Origin: an uncultured Bacteroidia bacterium
GTDB lineage: Bacteria; Bacteroidota; Bacteroidia; Bacteroidales; F082
Assembly (NCBI GenBank): GCA_902769875.1
Contig: CACXQV010000013.1
Coordinates: forward strand, 1 to 64,000
Direction of reading: 5' to 3'
Length of the DNA: 64,000 bases
The position numbers and the translations under genes are program-made. Positions 27,235-34,680 of this stretch are shown here, piece by piece; within the stretch, counting starts at the first letter, position 1; every line of letters starts with the position of its first letter. Below the pieces are notes generated by a model. It was not told the DNA's origin, did not search any database, and saw nothing but the letters and a program-made list of their open reading frames with translations.

Positions 27235-29100
27235 ATGAACCTGAGCCCCGAAATAGCATTGGATTTCCTTGAGAAGGTCTTTTCGTTCGACAAGGCCCAG
27301 CCTTTGCTGTTCACCCAATTCTATTTTTGGGCGTTCTTCGCTTTTGTGTTTGCCCTGTTCAGCCTGCTCAAGAACAAGTGCCTGCTGCGCAACACTTACC
27401 TCTTTTTCGTCAGCCTGTTCTTTTATTACAAGACCAGCGGGCTCTTTGCCTTGATATTGGTTTTCATCACCTTATATAATTTCTTTGCGGGCAAATGGCT
27501 CCATTCGCGAAAGAAAGACGGAAGCCGCAACTTGGCTCTGGCCATCAGCGTGATTGTCAACCTGTCGTTGCTGTTCTATTTCAAGTATGCCTATTTCCTC
27601 ACCGACGTGCTCAACGACCTGACGGGCTACGAATTCCGCGTGTTCGACGTGTTCTCGTGGGTAGGCAACCAAATCACGGGCGACAACCGTTTCAGCGTCG
27701 ACACCATCCTGCTGCCGGTGGGCATTTCGTTTTACACCTTCCAGGCCATCAGCTACATCATGGACGTCTACCGCAAGCGCATCGAGCCCGTCCGCAACAT
27801 CTTCGACTTCGGGTTCTATGTCAGCTTTTTCCCGCAGTTGGTGGCAGGCCCCATCGTGAGAGCCAACGAGTTCATCCCGCAAATCCACAAGAAATACTTC
27901 CTCGGTCGCAAGCAGTTCGGCATTGCCGTGTTTTGGATCATGAACGGATTGGTGAAGAAAATCGTATTGAGCGACTACATCGCCGTCAACTTCATCGACC
28001 GTGTTTTCGACCAGCCAATGCTTTACACTGGTTTTGAGAACCTTATGGCCTTGTTCGGCTATTCGTTGCAAGTCTACGCCGACTTTTCGGGCTACACCGA
28101 CATTTCCATCGGCGTGGCCATGCTGATGGGCTTCTACCTGCCGCGAAACTTCAACTCGCCCTACAAAGCCAAAAACCCCGGAGAGTTCTGGAAACGCTGG
28201 CACATCTCACTCTCCCGTTGGCTGCAAGACTATCTTTACATCCCCTTGGGCGGCAACCGCAACGGCACTTTCGGCTCGTTCTGCATCATCGTCGTGATTG
28301 CAGCCATCGCCGTGTTCCTCTCAGGCAGCATATGGGTGGCTATATGTGTGGGCGTGGTGGCAATAATCGTCGCACTGTTCGCCATCTTCAAGCCCGATTC
28401 ACGCAAGGACATCACCACCGAAATCAACCGAATGGACACGATGCTGCTTGGCGGCTTGTGGCACGGCGCCTCGTGGAACTTCATGATTTGGGGCGGGTTG
28501 AACGGCATTGGGATGCTGTTTTACCGGTTTTGGAAAAACCTGAGTGTCTACGGACGCACCTTATTGGTACTGACAACCACGTTTGGGCTGCGAATCTTGT
28601 GCGTGATGGTTCCAAAACCTGTCTTCAACGTGTTGTTTGTCTGGTGTTTGGTCGTGTTGGCGGGCAATATGGTCAGGATGCTCTACAACCTGATTGGCGG
28701 GCAGAAAACCATGCAATGGCTGCAAGACGCTTGGGCGGTTTTCCAGACTTTCAGTTTCATCACTTTCACCCGACTGTTTTTCCGCAGCGGCTCCAACTTG
28801 GACCCCGCCGAGGCCAACGAAACGGCTTGGAACACGGCGAGGAGCATGGTCAACCAAATGGGCAGCCATTGGCGGCTGGAACAGATTCCGGAAATCATCG
28901 TCCACTATCGCAACGTGTTCGTCCTCATCGTGATAGGTTTGATTATCCATTGGCTTCCTGAGAATTTCAAGCGACGCTACAGGATTTGGTTTGCCAAGAT
29001 GCCCTTGCCGTTGATGGTATTGGTGTGCGCCATCATCGTGTTCATCATCTATCAGTTCATCACTGCTGACTTGCAGGCGTTCATCTATTTCCAATTCTGA
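27235..29100 (+). CDS. MBOAT family O-acyltransferase (AlgI/PatA-like)
   Basis: A 621-residue polytopic membrane protein that moves acyl groups across the inner membrane to periplasmic SGNH partners. Family motifs: LPVGISFYTFQAISYIMDVYR (160-180), FFPQLVAGPI (198-207), YADFSGYTDISIG (281-293), WKRWHISLSRWLQDYLYIPL (319-338), and the conserved histidine in GLWHGASWNFMIWGG (His410). The stretch between the last two motifs carries an extra hydrophobic segment (340-390), longer than in AlgI. It starts 4 bp after the previous stop, making a four-gene operon. Substrate glycan not shown by sequence; the LysM protein in the operon favours peptidoglycan. Confidence 0.92.
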   Translation: MNLSPEIALDFLEKVFSFDKAQPLLFTQFYFWAFFAFVFALFSLLKNKCLLRNTYLFFVSLFFYYKTSGLFALILVFITLYNFFAGKWLHSRKKDGSRNLALAISVIVNLSLLFYFKYAYFLTDVLNDLTGYEFRVFDVFSWVGNQITGDNRFSVDTILLPVGISFYTFQAISYIMDVYRKRIEPVRNIFDFGFYVSFFPQLVAGPIVRANEFIPQIHKKYFLGRKQFGIAVFWIMNGLVKKIVLSDYIAVNFIDRVFDQPMLYTGFENLMALFGYSLQVYADFSGYTDISIGVAMLMGFYLPRNFNSPYKAKNPGEFWKRWHISLSRWLQDYLYIPLGGNRNGTFGSFCIIVVIAAIAVFLSGSIWVAICVGVVAIIVALFAIFKPDSRKDITTEINRMDTMLLGGLWHGASWNFMIWGGLNGIGMLFYRFWKNLSVYGRTLLVLTTTFGLRILCVMVPKPVFNVLFVWCLVVLAGNMVRMLYNLIGGQKTMQWLQDAWAVFQTFSFITFTRLFFRSGSNLDPAEANETAWNTARSMVNQMGSHWRLEQIPEIIVHYRNVFVLIVIGLIIHWLPENFKRRYRIWFAKMPLPLMVLVCAIIVFIIYQFITADLQAFIYFQF

Positions 29101-29104
29101 TTGT

Positions 29105-29368
29105 TGTAGAGACGGTGCATGCACCGTCTCAATACGCGAAAACCAGGGTTCTAAAACGTTTCACACACCTTTAATTATTATAGGGGATTTCTAATTATCA
29201 AGAATTTGAGAATTTAAGAATTTTTATTTTGTTGATTATTTGAATTTTATCGAATTTGAGATAATAATTGTCTGCAATTTTTAGAAATGCCCTATACAAA
29301 ATTCGCCTATTGTTTTTGAGACGAGGTATGCACATTATTCTTGAGACGGTGCATGCACCGTCTCTACA
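29105..29368. mobile_element. MITE-like element with perfect 28-bp terminal inverted repeats
   Basis: The left end 29105-29132 (starting TGTAGAGACGG) is the exact reverse complement of the right end 29341-29368. Each end contains a full palindrome GAGACGGTGCA/TGCACCGTCTC. A degenerate third copy lies at 29318-29333. The interior is AT-rich with no gene. Non-coding, small and symmetrical, so probably a non-autonomous transposable element or a repeat-mediated insertion. I cannot see an obvious target duplication. Confidence 0.7.
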
Positions 29369-29385
29369 GGAGAAACGATTATCGT

Positions 29386-30240
29386 TCAATGCGTCAAGAT
29401 TTCCAGCCCTGTCTCGGTCATCAGGAAAGTGTGTTCCCATTGGGCTGAAGGCAACTCATCGTCGGTGATGACGGTCCAGCCGTCGGCGCTGTCGACGAAG
29501 ACCTTCCAAGTGCCCATATTGATCATCGGCTCGATGGTGAACACCATGCCGGGCACCAGCACCATCCCGACGCCTTTCTTCCCATAATGCAACACTTCGG
29601 GGTCGTCGTGGAACTTGAGGCCCACGCCGTGACCACACAAGTCGCGCACCACGCTGAAACCGTTCTTGTGGGCGTGCTTCTCGATGGCATTGCCGATGTC
29701 GCCGACAAAACCATAGGGCTTGGCCGCTTCCATACCGATGTAAAGGCATTCCTTGGCCACGTCGACCAGTTTCTGCTTGCGGGCCGTGGTTTGCCCGATG
29801 ACGTACATACGCGAGGCGTCGGCATAGAAGCCGTCAAGTATGGTGGTGCAGTCCACGTTGATGATGTCGCCTTCCTTGAGGATTTCGTTGGCTGAGGGAA
29901 TGCCGTGGCAAACCACCTCATTAATCGAGGTGCAAACGCTTTTGGGGAATCCTTCGTAGCCCAAGCAGGCCGGGGTGGCGCCGTGTTCGATAGTGTAATT
30001 ATGAACGAGGTCGTTGATTTCCAAGGTGCTCATCCCTGCATGGATTTTCTCGCCCACGAGGTCGAGGATGGCCGTATTGATGACCCCGCTCCGTTTGATG
30101 CCTTCAATCTCTTCGGGGGTTCGGATGAGGCTTCGTTTGGGCACCAAGGCGCCACGGGCCTCCATCGCCATCACCCTTCTATCCAATGCTGTCGGTTCCT
30201 GTCCGGCCGGCACACGCCATCTTTTACGTCTGGTGAACAT
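29386..30240 (-). CDS. map: Type I methionine aminopeptidase
   Basis: A 284-residue cytoplasmic metalloenzyme that removes the initiator methionine. The start at 30240 (MFTRRKRWRVPAGQEP) is preferred: the upstream extension covers the promoter (TACTTTTG on the minus strand at 30268-30261). All five metal ligands are visible in context: NVDCTTILDGFYADASRM (two Asp), GHGVGLKFHDDP (His), FTIEPMI (Glu) and QWEHTFLMTE (Glu). A short N-terminal extension precedes the pita-bread fold (RTPEEIEGIKRSGVINTAI). It stands alone here rather than in the ribosomal operon, as a second copy often does. Confidence 0.93.
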   Translation of the reverse strand: MFTRRKRWRVPAGQEPTALDRRVMAMEARGALVPKRSLIRTPEEIEGIKRSGVINTAILDLVGEKIHAGMSTLEINDLVHNYTIEHGATPACLGYEGFPKSVCTSINEVVCHGIPSANEILKEGDIINVDCTTILDGFYADASRMYVIGQTTARKQKLVDVAKECLYIGMEAAKPYGFVGDIGNAIEKHAHKNGFSVVRDLCGHGVGLKFHDDPEVLHYGKKGVGMVLVPGMVFTIEPMINMGTWKVFVDSADGWTVITDDELPSAQWEHTFLMTETGLEILTH

Positions 30241-30260
30241 ATTGCTCTGATTTTGGGCTG

Positions 30261-30268
30261 CAAAAGTA
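30261..30268 (-). promoter_or_regulatory. -7 box of map
   Basis: Minus strand TACTTTTG, 20 bp before the chosen start codon. It rules out the upstream start at 30303. Confidence 0.55.
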
Positions 30269-30328
30269 CGGAGATTTTGGGAAAGTATGAATCTCCGGTT
30301 CAAATATCAATCGGAAAAATATCGGAAA

Positions 30329-30559
30329 CTATTGCTTGGCTTGCAACTCCAACATGATTTCATCCACAAGATAAGCGTCGCTCATATTGTGCAGATGGTA
30401 CATCTTTTGGCTCAAATAACGATAAGTGTCAGAATTATAGAACAAGCCAAGGGCGCGTTCTTGGGAAATGTCGAGTGTTTCGGCAAGCAGCAACACCACC
30501 CGCGAATACTTCATCTGAAGCAATGTTTCATTAATCAAATGATTTTCAGCCATTTCCAT
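30329..30559 (-). CDS. DUF3791 family small protein (distal copy)
   Basis: A 76-residue protein, helical, with the family pattern LLQMKYSRVVLLLAETLDIS, ERALGLFYNSDTYRYLSQ and LHNMSDAYLVDEIMLEL. An alternative start two codons in (MAENHL) is equally possible. It overlaps the end of the decayed DUF3990 gene. In intact loci DUF3791 proteins flank DUF3990 genes, whose fold resembles ADP-ribosyltransferases, suggesting a toxin with small partner proteins; the biology is not established. Confidence 0.7.
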   Translation of the reverse strand: MEMAENHLINETLLQMKYSRVVLLLAETLDISQERALGLFYNSDTYRYLSQKMYHLHNMSDAYLVDEIMLELQAKQ

Positions 30560-30774
30560 CCTCCTTCCGTATTACAACCGCTTCCACAAAATGCAGATAA
30601 CGGTCTATCACAGCCTGATTCAAGATACAAATCTGGTTGTTCGGTTTCTCATATTGCAGTCTTTTCAAAGCCACTTCTTTGGGAATCAGTTCGGAGAGAT
30701 AAAGTTCCGTTTAGCCTGCCAACATGCACCAGCGGCTCTTTTACCGTAGCGACAGATCCATGATAGACTTTCAT
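30546..30774 (-). pseudogene. DUF3990 gene remnant with internal deletion and frameshift
   Basis: The start ATG at 30774 overlaps the upstream stop (ATGA) and encodes MKVYHGSVATVKEPLVHVGR, the normal DUF3990 N-terminus. The frame then runs into unrelated codons and stops near the middle. The true C-terminus is present in another frame: LIPKEVALKRLQYEKPNNQI and then DRYLHFVEAVVIRKEDGNG, ending at 30546. Roughly 90 codons between them are gone. With the fold's core missing the product cannot be active. Both DUF3791 neighbours remain intact. Confidence 0.65.
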
Positions 30775-31016
30775 GCCACGGCTCCTTTCTTGCGGACGAA
30801 TGCAGGATTGATTCGGGCGAGATATTGTATGATTTCGTCAACGATATACTCTTTGCTTTGGGTGTGCAGCGTTGGGAAACTGGGATAGAGATACCCCGAA
30901 ATGCCGTTGGCTTGCTGTAGTTCCCGATACACTTCAGCACCCGAAACACCCAACCGCAAGGCTGTGTTTTCTATGCAGAAGATGACAAACTCCGTTTCCC
31001 TTTGCGCCTGATTCAT
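30771..31016 (-). CDS. DUF3791 family small protein (proximal copy)
   Basis: An 81-residue protein starting MNQAQRETEFVIFCIENTAL at 31016; the frame is open upstream without support. It matches DUF3791: LGVSGAEVYRELQQANGISG and LHTQSKEYIVDEIIQYLARI. It is the first gene of the DUF3791-DUF3990-DUF3791 unit, and its stop overlaps the start of the decayed middle gene. The DR of the adjacent insertion sequence starts 92 bp upstream, so the insertion may have separated this unit from its promoter. Confidence 0.75.
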   Translation of the reverse strand: MNQAQRETEFVIFCIENTALRLGVSGAEVYRELQQANGISGYLYPSFPTLHTQSKEYIVDEIIQYLARINPAFVRKKGAVA

Positions 31017-31107
31017 AGATGGTTTGTTTTCGATGGTGCAAAAATAAACAAAATCCAACAAATCCAACCTTCGTTCAGTGATAGTAAAAAAATAACATGT
31101 AACAATG

Positions 31108-31178
31108 AAAGGTAAAAGTGGCAGTTAAAGTGGATAATGTGTTTGTCTACAACATTGTTGCAAAATGTATTGCCCCCT
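31108..31178. repeat. Left 71-bp direct repeat flanking the insertion sequence
   Basis: From AAAGGTAAAAGTGGCAG to TTGCCCCCT, identical along its length to 32914-32984, and directly abutting the inverted repeat of the element. This is a target-site duplication of unusual length. Confidence 0.9.
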
Positions 31179-32913
31179 CCTGACTTTGACAGTCTAAAAT
31201 GGGTGGTTTTATAAAAGATTGATAATCTGATGCTTATGAAATTTGCGTCACTTTTTTTGGGTGACGCGGAGTGAAAAACAGTATTTTTGCTCCATGTATG
31301 TCAGATTAAAGACGAACAGGTCTGGATCGACGACGGTCGTCGTTGTCGAGAAAAAGGCCGGGAGACAGGTCTACGTCAAAAGCATTGGCACCAGTTCCAA
31401 CCCGGCTGAGATAGCTTTTTTCACAGAGCAGGGCGAACGCTACATTGAAGAAGAGAACAGGAAGATGTATCCCGAGCTTGACTTCGAGGGAGCCAGGGAA
31501 CAATCTGCGGAGGCCGAGCTGAAGGCGACCGAGGAGTTCCTCTCGCGTATCGAGAACGTGATCCACGACGCGCCGAAGCGGATACTTGACAGGGTGTTCG
31601 ACGCGGTGGGGTTCCACGCCGTGGGCGACGACACCTTCCGCAGCCTGGTGATGGCGCGCCTGTCGTTCCCGTCGAGCAAGCGGGCGACGGTGGAGTACCT
31701 GAAGTCGTGCTTCGGCGAGGACCACGACCTGCACAGGATATACCGCTATTTGGACAGGCTCAACGACACGAGGCGTGAGGAGATACAGGCCGTCAGCGTG
31801 CGCCACACGATGGAGGTGTACGGCGGGAAGATAGGCGTGCTGTTCTACGACGTGACCACGCTCTACTTCGAGACGGACAAGCCGGACAAGCTGCGCAAGC
31901 CTGGCTTCTCTAAGGACGGTAAGCACTCCAACCCGCAGATTGTGCTCGGTCTTCTGGTGAGCGGCGACGGCTGCCCGCTGGCCTACGCCATCCACGAGGG
32001 GTCGAAGTACGAGGGGCACACGATGCTCCCCGTGGTCACGGCCTTCGTGGAGAAGTACGGCCTGGAGGACTTCGTGGTGGTGGCCGACTCGGGGATGATG
32101 AGCGAGGCCAACCTGTCGGACCTTGAGGCGAGGGGCTACAAGTACATCGTAGGCGCGAGGATAAGGAACATGCCGGTGGAGACCCGGGAATGGATTCTCT
32201 CGCAGGACAAGCGGCAAGACATCGTCAGGGAGCTGGTCTTGGACAAGGACAGGCACAAGAGGCTGCTGGTCGGCTATTCGGAGGAGCGTGCGGCCTTGGA
32301 CAAGAGGAACAGGGAAAAAGGCGTGAAGAAACTGAAGGCGAGGTACGCCACAGGGACAGTCACGAAGTCGAAGATAACCCAGCGGGGCTACAACAGGTTC
32401 CTGAAGGTGACAGGCGGCGACAAGATCACGGTCGCCGTGGACGAGGACCTGATAGCCGCCGACGCGAAGTGGGACGGGATGAAGGGCTATGTCACCAACG
32501 CCGGGATGACCCCGTCGGCCATCGTCGAGGCCTACCACCAACTCTACAACGTCGAGCAGTCGTTCAGGATCTCGAAGTCCAAGCTTGAGATACGGCCGAT
32601 GTTCCACTTCAACCACAACAGGATCAAGGCCCACATCAGCATCTGCTTCGTCGCCCTCAAGGTCTACCGTGAACTGGACAGGCTGCTGAAAAAGAACAAG
32701 ATGGGGTTGAGTGTCGATGCCGTCCTGAATGTCGCCAAGACCATCCCGACCATCAGTGTCAAAATGGCCGAAAGCACCTTGACAAAGACGCTCTTCCTAA
32801 CCAAGCGACAGGAGCAAATCAAGCCCCTTTTTGAGGAAAAATTCTGGGTGACGCAAACTTCTTCTGAAAATCAGTGAGTTAGAAAAACTTTGTTGAAAAG
32901 TGTCAAAGTCAGG
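31179..32913 (+). mobile_element. IS1634-type (IS4 superfamily) insertion sequence, 1735 bp
   Basis: Ends are defined by inverted repeats beginning CCTGACTTTGACA (31179 onward, and its complement TGTCAAAGTCAGG at 32901-32913). It carries one DDE transposase gene. It is flanked by exact 71-bp direct repeats. Among IS families, IS1634 is known for long and variable target duplications, which matches. Both ends and the single long ORF are intact, so it is probably active or recently was. Confidence 0.9.
31294..32877 (+). CDS. IS1634 family transposase
   Basis: A 527-residue DDE transposase. The start MYVRLKTNRSGSTTVVVVEK is the family N-terminus; the longer frame from 31243 is not needed. The N-terminal region includes QVYVKSIGTSSNPAEI. 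The catalytic core shows VLFYDVTTLYFET (first Asp), EDFVVVADSGMMSEANL (second Asp) and YHQLYNVEQSFRISKSKLE (YREK-like motif with catalytic Glu), followed by RPMFHFNHNRIKAHISICFVA. A TATTTTTG -7 box at 31282-31289 lies immediately before the ATG, so the message may be nearly leaderless. The codon use is GC-richer than the surrounding island, consistent with transfer. Confidence 0.93.
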   Translation: MYVRLKTNRSGSTTVVVVEKKAGRQVYVKSIGTSSNPAEIAFFTEQGERYIEEENRKMYPELDFEGAREQSAEAELKATEEFLSRIENVIHDAPKRILDRVFDAVGFHAVGDDTFRSLVMARLSFPSSKRATVEYLKSCFGEDHDLHRIYRYLDRLNDTRREEIQAVSVRHTMEVYGGKIGVLFYDVTTLYFETDKPDKLRKPGFSKDGKHSNPQIVLGLLVSGDGCPLAYAIHEGSKYEGHTMLPVVTAFVEKYGLEDFVVVADSGMMSEANLSDLEARGYKYIVGARIRNMPVETREWILSQDKRQDIVRELVLDKDRHKRLLVGYSEERAALDKRNREKGVKKLKARYATGTVTKSKITQRGYNRFLKVTGGDKITVAVDEDLIAADAKWDGMKGYVTNAGMTPSAIVEAYHQLYNVEQSFRISKSKLEIRPMFHFNHNRIKAHISICFVALKVYRELDRLLKKNKMGLSVDAVLNVAKTIPTISVKMAESTLTKTLFLTKRQEQIKPLFEEKFWVTQTSSENQ

Positions 32914-32984
32914 AAAGGTAAAAGTGGCAGTTAAAGTGGATAATGTGTTTGTCTACAACATTGTTGCAAAATGTATTGCCCCCT
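32914..32984. repeat. Right 71-bp direct repeat flanking the insertion sequence
   Basis: An exact copy of 31108-31178, starting directly after the element's right inverted repeat. Confidence 0.9.
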
Positions 32985-33052
32985 TTACCTCCCTTTTAAT
33001 TTTCAATTATTGTTACACCTTATTTTTTAATCGTTACTTAGTTTTTTATGCC

Positions 33053-33100
33053 AAAATCTATCGAAATCCGGCTGTTTTTCGGGATTTCGCTGGATTTTGA
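33053..33100. repeat. Palindromic element, copy A
   Basis: Imperfect arms CAAAATCTATCGAAATCCG and CGGGATTTCGCTGGATTTTG, related to copy B (34182-34232) and copy C (37039-37088). Here it lies just beyond the 3' end of the Abi gene and may terminate it, but its recurrence at non-terminal sites suggests a dispersed element. Confidence 0.6.
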
Positions 33101-33135
33101 CGGGGAATAGTGCCAAATCACTGCCACAAAGGTTC

Positions 33136-34020
33136 CTACTGCCAGCCTTTTGGGAAACCCATAGCATTGACATCAATGGAATGATAATCGGAGAGCAATC
33201 GAATCAATTTGTCACGCATATCGTTTTGAGGGGAGATTACATCAAGGAAGTATTTGATGATACAAAGGTCAAAGTATATGCGGAGCGAATCTGTAGGGAG
33301 AGTCAACCACGCCCCGTTCAAATGGTTGGGCAGCATTGGGCGAATGGTATTCTGCTTGTTCCACACACGAGCATGGTGGCAACATGAGTTGCGTGTCAGC
33401 GTAACGATGGTGAGCCACGACTCGAAAGGTGCAACCTGCAATCCGAACTTCTGTGAAATGCTTTTCTTTATTCGAGGCACTTTGATGTTATTATAAATGT
33501 TTGTCATCACCCCAAAAGGTAGCACTTCGGCCAAAATCCAAGCTGGCGGATAGGCATCTGAATAAGACAGCTTGAAATGGACGATGAAGTCCTCCCGCGA
33601 GCGATTGATTTCGGCATCTATCAGCGTCATTGTATGTGCAAACTTGCTACGATTAGTGAAGTTGGCCTCATCGGTCATCCAGAAAGGATTGCCTGTTAGT
33701 TCGCTACCCGTGTTGACAATGGCACTACGAACAGCCACTTCAATTTTCTCAATTTCGTTAAAGATAAACAATCGCAGTTTCTTGTCGAAGCGATAGAGTG
33801 TCATCACTTGATCGAATGTAGCTCCTTGTTTGTATTGATGTTGCTCTTTGGGCATCTGAAGCAAGGGGTACATATAAGCAGACAAACGATAGTATCCAAT
33901 GTATTCGAGGTATCGCTCGGCTTTTGTCGGGGCGTCGATAGCAAGTCCCCTTGACCGCAACAAGTTTACGAGGTCATGTGGGTTAGTGTATGTTTTGTGA
34001 AAGGGAACTCGATTAGCCAT
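33136..34020 (-). CDS. Abi_2/AbiF-type abortive-infection HEPN protein
   Basis: A 294-residue protein; the start at 34020 (MANRVPFHKTYTNPHDLVNL) gives the family N-terminus. Signatures of the Abi_2 (AbiD/AbiF) family: RYLEYIGYYRLSAYMYPLL, LYRFDKKLRLFIFNEIEKIE and AVRSAIVN. The C-terminal half carries TRNSCCHHARVWN, an RX4H HEPN ribonuclease motif (Arg210, His215). Published work links AbiF-type proteins to a toxin held in check by a small RNA and to the ancestry of Cas13. Here a promoter and a hairpin leader sit directly upstream, fitting that model. Flanked by palindromic copies A and B. Confidence 0.88.
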   Translation of the reverse strand: MANRVPFHKTYTNPHDLVNLLRSRGLAIDAPTKAERYLEYIGYYRLSAYMYPLLQMPKEQHQYKQGATFDQVMTLYRFDKKLRLFIFNEIEKIEVAVRSAIVNTGSELTGNPFWMTDEANFTNRSKFAHTMTLIDAEINRSREDFIVHFKLSYSDAYPPAWILAEVLPFGVMTNIYNNIKVPRIKKSISQKFGLQVAPFESWLTIVTLTRNSCCHHARVWNKQNTIRPMLPNHLNGAWLTLPTDSLRIYFDLCIIKYFLDVISPQNDMRDKLIRLLSDYHSIDVNAMGFPKGWQ

Positions 34021-34038
34021 AGGTATAAAAACAAAACG

Positions 34039-34080
34039 ACCCGCACATTTGAGCATCGTTGAGAGGCTTGGCGGGTTCTA
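34039..34080 (-). ncRNA. Hairpin leader RNA upstream of the Abi_2 gene (candidate antitoxin RNA)
   Basis: On the minus strand the predicted transcript begins near 34080 and reads AACCCGCCAAGCC, then a loop, then ATGTGCGGGTCGTTTTG followed by TTTTT. ACCCGC (34076-34071 region) pairs with GCGGGT (34044-34039). The T-rich stretch after the stem could stop transcription, leaving a short RNA. Position and size fit the non-coding RNA reported with AbiF toxins, but conservation is not tested here. Confidence 0.5.
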
Positions 34081-34086
34081 GTGCTG

Positions 34087-34116
34087 CAAAAGTACAAACT
34101 TTTTTCCTTTCCGCAA
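34087..34116 (-). promoter_or_regulatory. Bacteroidota promoter for the Abi leader RNA and gene
   Basis: Minus strand TTG (34116-34114), 19 bp, TACTTTTG (34094-34087). Spacing and -7 box match the consensus. Transcription would start about 34080, right at the hairpin. Confidence 0.7.
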
Positions 34117-34181
34117 GCATTTGGGTGAAAAAAGTTTTTCATTCGGTTTCTTCATACATTTGCCAAACATTGGCTTTTTAT

Positions 34182-34232
34182 GCCAAAAACCAGCGAAATC
34201 TGTCTTTTTTTCGACATTTCGCAGGTTTCTGA
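34182..34232. repeat. Palindromic element, copy B
   Basis: Arms CAAAAACCAGCGAAATCTGTC and GACATTTCGCAGGTTTCTG. Like copy A it is preceded by TTTTTATGCCAAAA. It lies between the Abi promoter and the methyltransferase leader. A further inverted pair TGCTGAAAAA/TTTTTCAGCA follows at about 34252-34296. Confidence 0.6.
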
Positions 34233-34351
34233 CAGAATTGTTCGGCGCAATATGCTGAAAAAGTTGAGATTACGCAAGAAACCTATCTATTTTTCAGCAA
34301 CCCCATAAAACCATGTTTTTTAATTAAGTCATAATCAACAAGATTTTTGTG

Positions 34352-34359
34352 TATCTTTG
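34352..34359 (+). promoter_or_regulatory. -7 box for the methyltransferase leader RNA
   Basis: TATCTTTG followed by C, a full match to TAnnTTTG. The -33 region is poor. Transcription would begin near 34364, just before the first hairpin of the leader. Confidence 0.5.
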
Positions 34360-34363
34360 CACT

Positions 34364-34680
34364 CGACTACAGCTGAAAAGCACCAAAATGCAGGATGCTG
34401 TAGGTTTTATGGGAACATAGCAACATTTGCTATTTATTCGATAGAACGTCCTTGAAGTTTGGCCACTAAAAGACGTACTTCATAGAATAGAGAGCAGGTG
34501 TCCACTTGATACGTGGGCATCTGACTTGTCTGTGAAGTACGGGTTAGGCCAAACACCCAAGGACGTGGACGAGGAAGATTGTCCACGTTTTGTGTCTGTA
34601 TGACACAAGGGTGTCTGGCCTAACCGCACGTTTCTTGAAGATGTTCCCCAATTGACATGTCGAATCAAGAAACGTGGACA
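34364..34680 (+). ncRNA. Long structured leader RNA with mutually exclusive helices
   Basis: Hairpins in order: CTACAGC/GCTGTAG (34367-34373, 34397-34403); ATAGCAA/TTGCTAT (34417-34423, 34427-34433). Conformation 1: ACGTCCTTG/CAAGGACGT (34446-34454, 34558-34566) plus GTTTGGCC/GGCCAAAC (34457-34464, 34547-34554). Conformation 2: a 17-bp helix with one mismatch (34542-34558 with 34609-34625) closing two perfect hairpins, ACGTGGAC/GTCCACGT (34563-34570, 34581-34588) and TTGTGTC/GACACAA (34590-34596, 34602-34608). They share 34547-34566 so cannot coexist. Two inner helices (34475-34485 with 34530-34540; 34495-34505 with 34513-34523) fit either. A last helix CACGTTTCTTGA/TCAAGAAACGTG (34627-34638, 34665-34676) brackets the first ATG. 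It could be a riboswitch-like regulator or a functional RNA; no known class recognised. Confidence 0.6.

Noticed and set aside
24445-29100. Alginate or Dlt-type D-alanylation locus
   Set aside because: No alginate polymerase or epimerase and no DltA/DltC genes; only the MBOAT/SGNH logic is shared.
31306-32634. A 442-codon frame antisense to the transposase
   Set aside because: The product is a low-complexity Val/Leu/Arg string typical of antisense reading of GC-rich genes; the transposase is unambiguous.
32900-33100. A 66-codon frame right of the insertion sequence
   Set aside because: It starts in the target duplication and runs through an AT-rich palindromic repeat; no plausible protein.
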